Shown here in pieces: positions 18,170 to 25,032 of a stretch of 44,423 nucleotides of DNA. The notes beneath the pieces are model-generated. The model was given only the letters and a program-made list of their open reading frames with translations. It did not search any database and had not been told where the DNA came from. Made by a program: the position numbers and the translations under genes. The stretch's first letter is position 1, and each line of letters starts with the position of its first letter. This DNA is from DAOVVL01 sp965603095 (GTDB lineage: Bacteria > Pseudomonadota > Alphaproteobacteria > Rhodospirillales > Magnetovibrionaceae), in assembly GCA_965603095.1 (NCBI GenBank), contig CBFDBQ010000009.1, forward strand, positions 1-44,423. Direction: 5' to 3'.

Positions 18170-18300
18170 TAAGAGCGCGCCATAAGGCACGGTGCCTCAA
18201 TGGCCCATTAGAACAAGAGCGTGGCATAAGGCACGGCGACCACTTGGTCGCTTTTTGATGTAAGAGCGCCGCATAGGCGGCGGCGGCCATTTGGCCGCTA
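18170..18300 (+). repeat. Three tandem copies of a double-hairpin repeat (units A, B, C)
   Basis: Units begin at 18170, 18214 and 18261. Each opens with the head (T/C)AAGAGCG, then hairpin 1 at +7 (5-bp arms, loop ATAA or ATAG) and hairpin 2 at +22 (6-bp arms, 4-nt loop). Unit C arms are GCCGC/GCGGC and GCGGCC/GGCCGC, both perfect. Unit B arms are GTGGC/GGCAC (one mismatch) and GCGACC/GGTCGC. Unit A keeps hairpin 1 (4 of 5 pairs) but hairpin 2 is degraded. The array lies between pntB and the ferredoxin gene. Confidence 0.85.
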
Positions 18301-18308
18301 TTGGAAAT

Positions 18309-18572
18309 ATGTCCAAAGAAAAACGCGTTTACGTATGTATAAACAAACGTGGTGGCAAGGCCTGTATTGGGCCAAAGTCGCGCGAGGTTTTTCGCGCCCT
18401 GCGCCAGCGCGCCCGTGAACGTGCCGAACAAGGCGGGGACCCGGTAGAGGTCGAACGTATTGTTTGCATGGGCTATTGTGGCCAAGGTCCCAACGTCAAA
18501 ATTCACGGCGGGCGGTTTTTCCACGAGGTTGACCCCGATAAGGTTGATGAGATTTTGGATACGCTAACTTAA
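18309..18572 (+). CDS. Thioredoxin-like [2Fe-2S] ferredoxin
   Basis: An 87-residue soluble protein of the thioredoxin-fold ferredoxin group (as in NuoE C-terminal domains and Shethna-type ferredoxins). Four cysteines are placed to bind a [2Fe-2S] cluster: C10 and C19 (VCINKRGGKACIG) and C53 and C57 (RIVCMGYCGQGPN). The rest is highly charged. The ATG at 18309 is preferred: the in-frame TTG at 18291 lies inside repeat unit C, and homologues begin just ahead of the first Cys. The ribosome-binding site is weak. It lies downstream of the pnt operon and is bracketed by palindromic repeats; its electron partner is unknown. Confidence 0.88.
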   Translation: MSKEKRVYVCINKRGGKACIGPKSREVFRALRQRARERAEQGGDPVEVERIVCMGYCGQGPNVKIHGGRFFHEVDPDKVDEILDTLT

Positions 18573-18575
18573 ATT

Positions 18576-18614
18576 AAAGAACGTCGCATAAGCGACGGCG
18601 GCAGCTTTGCCGCT
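18576..18614 (+). repeat. Double-hairpin repeat unit D
   Basis: Starts 3 bp after the ferredoxin stop. Head AAAGAACG; hairpin 1 GTCGC-ATAA-GCGAC (18583-18596); hairpin 2 GCGGCA-GCTT-TGCCGC (18598-18613). The spacing from the head (+7 and +22) is identical to units B and C. Confidence 0.85.
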
Positions 18615-18696
18615 AGAGCACAAAGCTGTGCGCCGCACCGGATGGTGCGTTCTTAAAATTAATGCGGCGCTCTTTCAAATTATGGCACGCTCTTTA
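18615..18696 (-). repeat. Inverted copies of the double-hairpin repeat (E1, E2 partial; E3 full)
   Basis: Read on the minus strand from the stop codon of the receiver-GGDEF gene. E1 (18696-18680) has head AAAGAGCG and one arm then ends. E2 (18675-18659) has head AAAGAGCG and arm GCCGC then ends. E3 (18655-18618) is complete, with head TAAGAACG, hairpin 1 GCACC-ATCC-GGTGC and hairpin 2 arms GCACA/TGTGC. With unit D this forms a convergent arrangement between two converging genes, where it may act as a two-way transcript end. Confidence 0.8.
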
Positions 18697-19611
18697 ACGA
18701 AGAACTTGATCTATGTAATCGCGAGATTTGGCCATGAGCACTTTTTTAGTGTTTTTGTGTTTGTACATTTGCACGTCGGCGGCTGAGAAAAGCTTGTCTA
18801 GATCTTCGCTGTCGTCGGGCAGTACGGCACAACCGACGCTGGCACTGGCCTTTAGAATTGTGCCGTCAATATTGTATGGAGTGGCGCTTAAGGCTTTTTC
18901 AATTTTTTCGCCAATGGCATAAATGTGTTCGGCTGATTTAGGCTTAATCAATATGGCGGCAAATTCATCACCACCAATACGTGCCACAACATCACTGGAC
19001 CGGGTTTCGTTGACTATCCGTTCAGAAATTTGTTGCAATAATTGATCTCCGACCTTGTGGCCGTATTTATCATTTACGTATTTAAACTTATCGACATCTA
19101 TTACCAACAACCCAATCTTTTCATTGTCGCGTTTGGCCCGTTGCGAAGCTTGTTGTAACTGGGCGTCAAACAAACCTTTGTTGCCAAGCCCGGTTAGCGC
19201 ATCGTGCAGGGCTTCTTTTTGCAATCCAACCTCACGAAGCTTTAAATACAAAGAATATGAAACGCATTTTGAAAGCTCAAATTCGGTGAAGCGTTCTTTG
19301 ATTATATAATCCATTGCGCCTAGCGTCAGGGCTTCAAACGCGGCTTCTTTGCTGGCACGGGATGAAAGGATCACAAATGCGGTCAACGCGGTTGTGTTGT
19401 TAAGGGATTTAAGGATATCCAATCCGGCGGCGGAACCGTCTAAATCGTACCCAAGAAAGCATAATTCATAATAGTTTGTGTCGAGGTGCGACAATGCCGC
19501 CTTGGCGGTGGTAACGTGATCAACCTTGACGTCTTGTGGGCAGCACTTTTTGATCATCTTTTTCAGATGATCTGCATATGGCTGTTCACTTTCGGCAATT
19601 AGAAATCGCAC
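18694..19611 (-). CDS. Pseudo-receiver / GGDEF diguanylate cyclase
   Basis: A 305-residue cytoplasmic protein. Residues 1-125 form a response-regulator receiver fold, but the expected phospho-acceptor Asp is Gly: the beta-3 segment reads YELCFLGYDLDG with G54 in the Asp position. The conserved Ser/Thr (S83) and Lys (K105, DYIIKERF) are kept. A GGDEF domain follows (HDALTGLGNKGLFDAQL, IDVDKFKYVNDKYGHKVGDQLL, RIGGDEFAAIL at 211-221), intact for making cyclic di-GMP. The inhibitory I-site RSSD (204-207) is exactly five residues before GGDEF. Regulation by phosphorylation at the usual site is unlikely. The stop codon lies in repeat E1. Confidence 0.92.
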   Translation of the reverse strand: MRFLIAESEQPYADHLKKMIKKCCPQDVKVDHVTTAKAALSHLDTNYYELCFLGYDLDGSAAGLDILKSLNNTTALTAFVILSSRASKEAAFEALTLGAMDYIIKERFTEFELSKCVSYSLYLKLREVGLQKEALHDALTGLGNKGLFDAQLQQASQRAKRDNEKIGLLVIDVDKFKYVNDKYGHKVGDQLLQQISERIVNETRSSDVVARIGGDEFAAILIKPKSAEHIYAIGEKIEKALSATPYNIDGTILKASASVGCAVLPDDSEDLDKLFSAADVQMYKHKNTKKVLMAKSRDYIDQVLR

Positions 19612-19783
19612 CTAAGAATCCCTCAGCTTTTTTATTGGCCGTACGTTTATACGGCTATTAGTTGTAAGGCAGCCGCCAAATAATGGATCCATTCTGGATT
19701 ATGCATCGAATCGGTGATTTGAGGCACAGTAAGCTTACCACCCAATATGCTGTTTTCACAATATAGCTAAAATGCACTATAAT

Positions 19784-19820
19784 TTTTAAGAACGCCGCTG
19801 CTACTGCGGCGTTCTTAAAA
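19784..19820. repeat. Perfect palindrome related to the repeat family (unit F)
   Basis: TTTTAAGAACGCCGC (19784-19798) and its exact reverse complement (19806-19820) form a 15-bp stem with a TGCTACT loop. The arm contains the repeat head TAAGAACG plus the first arm GCCGC seen in unit C. It lies 10 bp beyond the rpsU terminator. Confidence 0.85.
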
Positions 19821-19830
19821 TTAACTCATT

Positions 19831-19869
19831 AAAAAACCCGCACTCTGAATGCAGAGGGCGGGTTTTTTT
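19831..19869 (-). terminator. Rho-independent terminator of rpsU
   Basis: AAAAAACCCGC and GCGGGTTTTTT form the outer stem, with inner CTCTG/CAGAG pairs. T-runs on both strands make it potentially bidirectional, but it directly follows rpsU on the minus strand. Confidence 0.85.
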
Positions 19870-19890
19870 ATAGATCGGGAACGGTCAGGC

Positions 19891-20094
19891 TTAGAAGCCT
19901 TCGCGTTCCAGGCGCTTGCGTTCCATCTTTCGTGCGCGCGATACGGCCTCGGCCTTTTCGCGTGCGCGTTTTTCAGACGGCTTTTCAAAGTGCTTGCGAA
20001 GCTTGAGTTCACGGAAAATACCTTCCCGTTGCATCTTCTTCTTCAAGACCTTCAGCGCTTGGTCAACGTTGTTATCGCGGACGACAACTTGCAC
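19891..20094 (-). CDS. rpsU: 30S ribosomal protein S21
   Basis: A 67-residue basic protein matching bS21: QVVVRDNNVDQALKVLKKKMQREGIFRELKLRKHFEKPSEKRAREK followed by an Arg/Lys-rich tail. Starts at GTG (20094), with AAGGAAGTGG a few bases upstream. Upstream in-frame extensions are not conserved in character. It is divergent from def, with about 178 bp between that should hold both promoters. Confidence 0.96.
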   Translation of the reverse strand: MQVVVRDNNVDQALKVLKKKMQREGIFRELKLRKHFEKPSEKRAREKAEAVSRARKMERKRLEREGF

Positions 20095-20272
20095 GTTACC
20101 ACTTCCTTTCAAGTTAGGGTTAAACCCCCGAAAGCCTTGCCTTCGAGGCGTTCCGCGCCTTAATCTAAATAAATCTTGGCACCAACGGAACGGCGCTGGG
20201 TGTAACACATCAAATTGCCCCTGTGAAGGGCTTTTGCCATAACCATTTAAAATATAAGGAAATTAGCACTTT

Positions 20273-20860
20273 ATGGCCATTTTGAAGATAGCCCGCATGG
20301 GCCACCCGGCGCTCAGAACCCCGGCCGTGGCGGTTGAAGACCCCGCATCGCCCGAAATAAAGGCCCTAGTGGCCAATATGGTGGAAACCATGGATGATGC
20401 CGATGGTACCGGGCTGGCCGCCCCACAGGTGCATGTGGGCCTACGGGTGGTGGTTTTCTTTGTGGATGCGTCACGGGTCTCTGAGGAAGAGGAGTTGGAG
20501 GAGGGCGGCGGCATACCCCTGACCGTGCTTATTAATCCGGAAATAGAGCCATTATCCGAAGAAATGGAGCTGGGCTGGGAAGGCTGCCTTTCGGTGCCGG
20601 GAATGTCGGGCGAGGTGCCGCGTTATAGCCATATTCGCTACCGCGGCGTGGGCCTAGACGGAAAACCCTTTGAGCGCGAGGCTTCGGGGTTTCACGCCCG
20701 TGTGGTGCAACATGAATGTGACCATTTAGACGGAATACTGTATCCTGCTCGGGTGGTTGATATTAACAGGTTCGGTTTTACCGATGCCTTGGTGCATGGC
20801 ATAAGCCGACCTGATGAAGGATCTGGCGAAGAGCCAGACGAAGAGCAATATGACGAATAA
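20273..20860 (+). CDS. def: Peptide deformylase
   Basis: Removes the formyl group from N-terminal Met of new proteins. All three motifs are intact: GTGLAAPQ (46-52), EGCLSVPG with the metal ligand Cys (C105), and QHECDHLDG with metal ligands H147 and H151 and catalytic E148. 195 residues is slightly longer than the E. coli enzyme because of an acidic insert (SEEEELEEGGG, 70-80) and an acidic C-terminal tail. The ATG at 20273 has AAGGAA upstream. Its last codons overlap the start of the COQ9 gene. Confidence 0.96.
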   Translation: MAILKIARMGHPALRTPAVAVEDPASPEIKALVANMVETMDDADGTGLAAPQVHVGLRVVVFFVDASRVSEEEELEEGGGIPLTVLINPEIEPLSEEMELGWEGCLSVPGMSGEVPRYSHIRYRGVGLDGKPFEREASGFHARVVQHECDHLDGILYPARVVDINRFGFTDALVHGISRPDEGSGEEPDEEQYDE

Positions 20861-21527
20861 AAAATCTGATAAAAAATTAAGCCGTGATGAAATTAAAGAC
20901 GCCATGGTACTGGCCGCCAGCCCCCATGTGGCATTTGACGGCTGGGGTATGGACGCCCTTGTTCGTGGCGCAGTAGACGCCGGTTTTGATGAAGCAACCG
21001 CCAAACGCATGTTTCCCCAAGGCGCGGTTGACGCCATTTGCCATTTTGCCAATTTATCTGACCGGGAAATGCTTAAAACAATGGATGGCGCGGATATTGA
21101 ACTCATGCGTATTCGCGACCGGATAATTTTTGGCGTTCGCGCACGGCTCGAATTTCTCATTCCCCACCGCGAAGCAGTTCGCGCTGGGTTGGGTGTGCTG
21201 GCAAGCCCGGCTCATGGTGCGACCATGGCAAAGATTACCCATAATACGGTTGATGCCATATGGAACAAAGCGGGTGATAAATCCAACGATTTTAATTGGT
21301 ACACTAAACGCGGGCTTTTAGGTGCGGTTTACGGGGCAACTGTTCTGTATTGGCTGGCCGATGAAAGCGATGGTTTTTCCGCCACTTGGGATTTTCTGGC
21401 CCGGCGCATAGATGGTGTTTTAAAAATTCCACCGATGAAAGCAAGGTTTGTAAAGGCGCTTGAAGATTTACCAAAACGATTTGGATTTTTTTCAAACCCC
21501 GCAGAACATGACGGAACACCAACATGA
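20850..21527 (+). CDS. COQ9-family ubiquinone biosynthesis protein
   Basis: A 225-residue homologue of the lipid-binding COQ9 family, found in mitochondria and alphaproteobacteria, which presents ubiquinone precursors to hydroxylase COQ7. Family features are the N-terminal TetR-like helical part (DEIKDAMVLAASPHVAFDGWGMDALVRGAVDAGF) and the C-terminal WYTKRGLLGAVYGATVLYWLADESDGFSATWDFLARRIDGVLKI. The ATG at 20850 lies inside the last codons of def (11-bp overlap) with GAAGAG ahead. An upstream in-frame start at 20814 would overlap more. It is translationally coupled to the next gene as well. Confidence 0.93.
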   Translation: MTNKKSDKKLSRDEIKDAMVLAASPHVAFDGWGMDALVRGAVDAGFDEATAKRMFPQGAVDAICHFANLSDREMLKTMDGADIELMRIRDRIIFGVRARLEFLIPHREAVRAGLGVLASPAHGATMAKITHNTVDAIWNKAGDKSNDFNWYTKRGLLGAVYGATVLYWLADESDGFSATWDFLARRIDGVLKIPPMKARFVKALEDLPKRFGFFSNPAEHDGTPT

Positions 21528-22396
21528 CGGGGGCTATTTTTTCACCAGATAGCGTAGCAATGGAAGCACTGAGCGCTGGCAAGCCAGCAACCATGGCCGA
21601 TCATTTCGCCGCGTGCTCACGCCTTGGGCGTTATCTTACGTTGGTCGATAGTGGGCGTTTTGTTATTTCCGATGATTTAATATCATCACGCATGCCACGC
21701 GAAGCAGTGGCGTTTGCATCTATTTGTTCCAAGGACGAGGTTGTGGCCCGGGCCGCACTTTTGCCACTGGGCCGTTTGGGTGCAGATAAATCTCGGCGTG
21801 GTGCTTACGAAGAACTATTTAACCTTATTGAATTGCAAGCCTTAAGCCCGCGTGTTCGTGCCGATGCCGAAGCAATGATAGAAGGTGGTTTCCGCGAAGC
21901 CCGCATACTGGAACTAGAAGCCAATCTGCATGATGAACTAAACCCGGCCCGCGCGCGTTATCGCAAGTTTTTAGAAACCGTAGCGCAATTGGTTAGTGGA
22001 AACATTTCCCAAGGATACTTTCTTGATGAATTTACCGATTTCACCAACACCGTTGCCGGGCGATTAGATTTTGGTATTTACAGCTTTTGCCTTGACCGTA
22101 TTTTTTCGGCGCCCGCTATTCCCCTAAAGCTTAAAAAAACCTTGGTGGTTGAATTAATGGCCTTCCCACCCATAATCAGACGCGAACTTTTATCCAATAT
22201 TTTGGCGGGGGCTACTACGATGATTGAACTGTGTGCATTTACCCGCCATGCAATGGCTTTGCACCTTAAAAAAGAACGGGTGTTAGAAGTTGAATTGTTA
22301 GAAGCCGTAAAAATGAAACGCCTAAGCACCAGCGATATTGAAATAAGCCTCAAAGGCCAAAGCCAAAGTGCGGCTTTTGCCTCTGGTCAGGCTTAG
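21524..22396 (+). CDS. Unknown helical protein coupled to COQ9
   Basis: 290 residues, not recognised. It overlaps the COQ9 stop by ATGA (21524-21527), a classic translational-coupling arrangement. The sequence is predicted all-helical with no signal peptide or membrane helix. The first half has repeat-like segments (VVARAALLPLGRLGADKSRRGAYEELFNLIELQALSPRVRADAEAMIEGG) that could be helical-repeat scaffolding; the second half has LKLKKTLVVELMAFPPIIRRELLSN. It may belong to a DUF2336-like helical group, but I could not confirm this. The operon suggests a role linked to quinones or N-terminal processing, but that is only context. The stop is followed by a degenerate copy of the last four codons. 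Confidence 0.75.
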   Translation: MTGAIFSPDSVAMEALSAGKPATMADHFAACSRLGRYLTLVDSGRFVISDDLISSRMPREAVAFASICSKDEVVARAALLPLGRLGADKSRRGAYEELFNLIELQALSPRVRADAEAMIEGGFREARILELEANLHDELNPARARYRKFLETVAQLVSGNISQGYFLDEFTDFTNTVAGRLDFGIYSFCLDRIFSAPAIPLKLKKTLVVELMAFPPIIRRELLSNILAGATTMIELCAFTRHAMALHLKKERVLEVELLEAVKMKRLSTSDIEISLKGQSQSAAFASGQA

Positions 22397-22408
22397 GGCC
22401 AAGCTTAA
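22385..22408 (+). repeat. Degenerate in-frame duplication of the last four codons
   Basis: GGT CAG GCT TAG (22385-22396) is followed by GGC CAA GCT TAA (22397-22408). Both read Gly-Gln-Ala-stop and the three differences are all third-base transitions. Confidence 0.55.
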
Positions 22409-22412
22409 TTTA

Positions 22413-23510
22413 TTAAACTTTAGGCCCGCTTCCTTTTTTATATAATTTATTTACGTGGCCCATCTTGCGCCCGGCCCGCGCTTCGGCCTTGCCATATAGG
22501 TGCAGTTTGTTTTCAGGATCGGCTATAATTTTTTCCCAATCATCCGCGTCATCGCCAATAAGGTTTTTCATTACCGCATCCGAATGACGCTCGGTACTGC
22601 CCAAATTAATTCCACAAACGGCGCGAACAAATTGTTCAAACTGGCTTGTGTTGCATCCATCTTGGGTCCAATGGCCGGAATTGTGTGGCCGGGGCGCCAT
22701 TTCGTTTACTAAAATATCGCCATTTTCGGTGATGAACATCTCCACCGCTAGCAATCCAACAATATCCATTTTGGTTGCCATTTTTTCAGCGGTTTCGATT
22801 GCCACGGCCTGTAATTCATCGCTTATGTTTGCCGGCACGATGGTTATGTCTAAAATGCCGTGGTCGTGGCGGTTTTCAGCCACATCAAAGCTTTTCATTG
22901 TTCCGTCAATGGAGCGGGCGCAAATAACCGAAACCTCTAACTTAAAATCTACAAACCCTTCTAAAATGGCCGCATCGGTTTCTAGTTCGGCCCATTTTTT
23001 ATTTGCGTCATCACCTTGGTTAATGCGGACTTGGCCCTTGCCGTCATAACCTAGCCTAGTGGTTTTTAGTATGGCGGGCGTGCCAATATTTTCTATTGCC
23101 TGAATTAATTCATCTGCATTGTTTACCTCGGCCCAGGGTGCGGTTTTAATGCCCAGGCTTTCGGCAAAGGTTTTTTCTCTTATGCGGTCTTGGGCAATCT
23201 CAAGACACTGCCAGCCGGGACGAACAGGCTTAAGGCCAGCTAATATTTTAACGCTTTGGGCCGGCACATTTTCAAATTCAAAGGTTATCACATCGACGCC
23301 TGCGGCAAATTGTTTTAGTGCTCCCGCATCGTCATAGGGTGCAACAATAGTTTTGGCCGCAACTTGGGATGCGGGTGAATTTTGTTCTGGGGTGAATATG
23401 TGCGTTTGATAGCCAAGCTCTGCCGCCCCAACGGCTGTCATGCGCCCCAATTGACCACCACCAACAATACCAATGGTTGAGCCGGGGGGAATTACTGCCT
23501 GATTGTTCAT
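22413..23510 (-). CDS. purK: N5-carboxyaminoimidazole ribonucleotide synthase
   Basis: Uses ATP and bicarbonate to carboxylate AIR in purine synthesis. A 365-residue ATP-grasp enzyme with the N-terminal STIGIVGGGQLGRMTAVGAAELGYQTHIF, the PAILKTTRLGYDGKGQVRI nucleotide-binding loop, VEMFITENGDILVNEMAPRPHNSGHWT and the QFEQFVRAVCGINLG segment that follows in PurK. It lies 15 bp downstream of purE, as the second gene of a purEK operon. It converges on the unknown gene ending at 22396. Confidence 0.97.
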   Translation of the reverse strand: MNNQAVIPPGSTIGIVGGGQLGRMTAVGAAELGYQTHIFTPEQNSPASQVAAKTIVAPYDDAGALKQFAAGVDVITFEFENVPAQSVKILAGLKPVRPGWQCLEIAQDRIREKTFAESLGIKTAPWAEVNNADELIQAIENIGTPAILKTTRLGYDGKGQVRINQGDDANKKWAELETDAAILEGFVDFKLEVSVICARSIDGTMKSFDVAENRHDHGILDITIVPANISDELQAVAIETAEKMATKMDIVGLLAVEMFITENGDILVNEMAPRPHNSGHWTQDGCNTSQFEQFVRAVCGINLGSTERHSDAVMKNLIGDDADDWEKIIADPENKLHLYGKAEARAGRKMGHVNKLYKKGSGPKV

Positions 23511-23516
23511 ATTAAT

Positions 23517-23534
23517 TTAGTCCGATTAATCAGA
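23517..23534 (-). repeat. Degenerate duplication across the purE stop codon
   Basis: On the minus strand TCT GAT TAA (the end of purE) is followed by TCG GAC TAA. Both read Ser-Asp-stop and the two differences are both in third positions. Confidence 0.5.
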
Positions 23535-24017
23535 TGGCGTTTCGGCAACGGCGTCGGTTTGTGCCGCCCGCCATTTAGCCAATTCGCTCGCCACGGATGC
23601 ATCGGAAAGAGCAATTACGCTGGCGGCTAAAAGTGCGGCATTTATTGCGCCGGCTTTTCCAATGGCCAATGTGCCAACCGGAACGCCAGCTGGCATTTGC
23701 GCGATGGAAAGAAGCGAGTCCATTCCTTTGAGCGCCTTGCTTTCTATGGGCACACCAAAAACAGGAAGCGTCGTCATGGAAGCGGTCATTCCGGGAAGGT
23801 GTGCGGCACCACCGGCGCCGGCAATTATTACTTTTATTCCACGTTCAGATGCGCTTTCGGCATATTCAGCCATGCGCTTGGGTGTGCGGTGGGCCGAGAC
23901 GATTCGGGTCTCGAACGTCACCCCAAGCGCCTCTAGGGTATCAGCACAATTTTTCATGGTATCCCAGTCGGACTGGCTGCCCATGATAATTCCGATAACT
24001 GCCTTGGTATCAGACAT
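23526..24017 (-). CDS. purE: N5-CAIR mutase
   Basis: Converts N5-CAIR, the PurK product, to CAIR. The 163-residue protein opens with VIGIIMGSQSDWDTMKNCADTLEALGV (SDWxTM substrate loop), then SAHRTPKRM and IIAGAGGAAHLPGM, and LPVFGVPI, all typical of class I PurE. Its C-terminal extension (AQTDAVAETPSD) is a little longer than usual. It precedes purK on the minus strand and is divergent from the gene at 24212. Confidence 0.97.
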   Translation of the reverse strand: MSDTKAVIGIIMGSQSDWDTMKNCADTLEALGVTFETRIVSAHRTPKRMAEYAESASERGIKVIIAGAGGAAHLPGMTASMTTLPVFGVPIESKALKGMDSLLSIAQMPAGVPVGTLAIGKAGAINAALLAASVIALSDASVASELAKWRAAQTDAVAETPSD

Positions 24018-24211
24018 TGCTTAAAAGCCTTCTTTGTTTCAAACGGTTAATTACTTGAGGTTTACTGGCCCCCAAGAGGAAAGGCGGCAATTATAGGGAT
24101 AGCGGCCTCGCTGGCAAGGGCTGGTTATGGGGCCTAGAATATTGCCATTTTTTTAAATATTTGGCGGTTATGATACATTTTAAGCAGTGCTTTTAGTCAG
24201 GAAACTAGACC

Positions 24212-24997
24212 ATGTCTGACGACCCAATTGGATCATATGCGCCAGTGCACTCGGTTTCCCCCGAACGCGACAGAAAAATGCCGCGTCAAGAAAAGGTCTA
24301 TGACCCCTCAACCCGAAAAAAAGGCGGTGATGGCGGTGGCGGTAGTGACGGCAAAAAGGAAAGTTTTGCTGGCGGCTCCGGCCACGAAGACATAAACGAT
24401 GAAGTATCTATTTTGGGTATTCCCAAAGAAGAAATGAGCAAAAGCGTTACCGACGCCATAAATATTTTACTGGAAGAAATAAACTTTCTTAAAAGCGAGC
24501 TTGCAAAATCTCACGGCCATGAAGCCTATCTTGAAGAGCAGGTCGAAACCGATCTTAATTTGCACGTTTTAAGAAGGCGGGCTCTTACTTCAAAAATAAT
24601 ACATGCGGTTGGGCGGGTCGAAGAAGAAAACACACCCTATTCTTTTATTTTTATTACCATAAAAAATGCTCCGACTACGGGTAAAGAGTTTGGCCGAGAC
24701 GCATACGATGAATTAATCAAACAGGCGGCTGGCGCGCTGCGCGAAGGGGTGGAGCCGGGCGACATTTTAGGTAGCCTCAGAAACCATGATTTTGGAATAA
24801 TTTTACCCGGCAACACTGTTGGCGATGCTGAATTGAAAGCACAATCATTGATGCTTTCGCTGGGCGGCAGGAAGCTTGTGTGGAAAGGTAGCGCCCTTGA
24901 TATAGATGCTCGGTATGGAATAACTGGAATTAATTCAGGCGATAATATTGAAAATATTTTAGAACGCTCATCAAACGACCAGCAGCGCAGGGCTTGA
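24212..24997 (+). CDS. Degenerate GGDEF-domain protein
   Basis: 261 residues. The first 60 are polar and disordered with a glycine-rich stretch (KKGGDGGGGSDGKK). A short coiled coil follows (ITDAINILLEEINFLKSELA-like region near 80-110). From about 114 the fold of a GGDEF domain is recognisable (LRRRALTSKII ... PYSFIFITIKN ... YDELIKQAAGALREGVEPGDILGSLRNHDFGIILPGNT), but the signature GGDEF is NHDFG (191-195) and the metal-binding Asp region is FITIKN. Diguanylate cyclase activity is therefore not expected. It may bind nucleotide or act as a regulatory scaffold. It is divergent from purE. Confidence 0.75.
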   Translation: MSDDPIGSYAPVHSVSPERDRKMPRQEKVYDPSTRKKGGDGGGGSDGKKESFAGGSGHEDINDEVSILGIPKEEMSKSVTDAINILLEEINFLKSELAKSHGHEAYLEEQVETDLNLHVLRRRALTSKIIHAVGRVEEENTPYSFIFITIKNAPTTGKEFGRDAYDELIKQAAGALREGVEPGDILGSLRNHDFGIILPGNTVGDAELKAQSLMLSLGGRKLVWKGSALDIDARYGITGINSGDNIENILERSSNDQQRRA

Positions 24998-25006
24998 AGG
25001 GTTTAG
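24989..25006 (+). repeat. Possible degenerate duplication at the stop of the degenerate GGDEF gene
   Basis: AGG GCT TGA is followed by AGG GTT TAG, in frame, giving a second stop nine bases on. Identity is 6/9, so this could be chance. Confidence 0.25.
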
Positions 25007-25032
25007 GCGACATCTAAAAATGGAAGAGGTTT

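Noticed and set aside
18170..18696. CRISPR array
   Set aside because: Units are imperfect, in both orientations, with internal hairpins and no unique spacers of constant length; no cas genes lie nearby.
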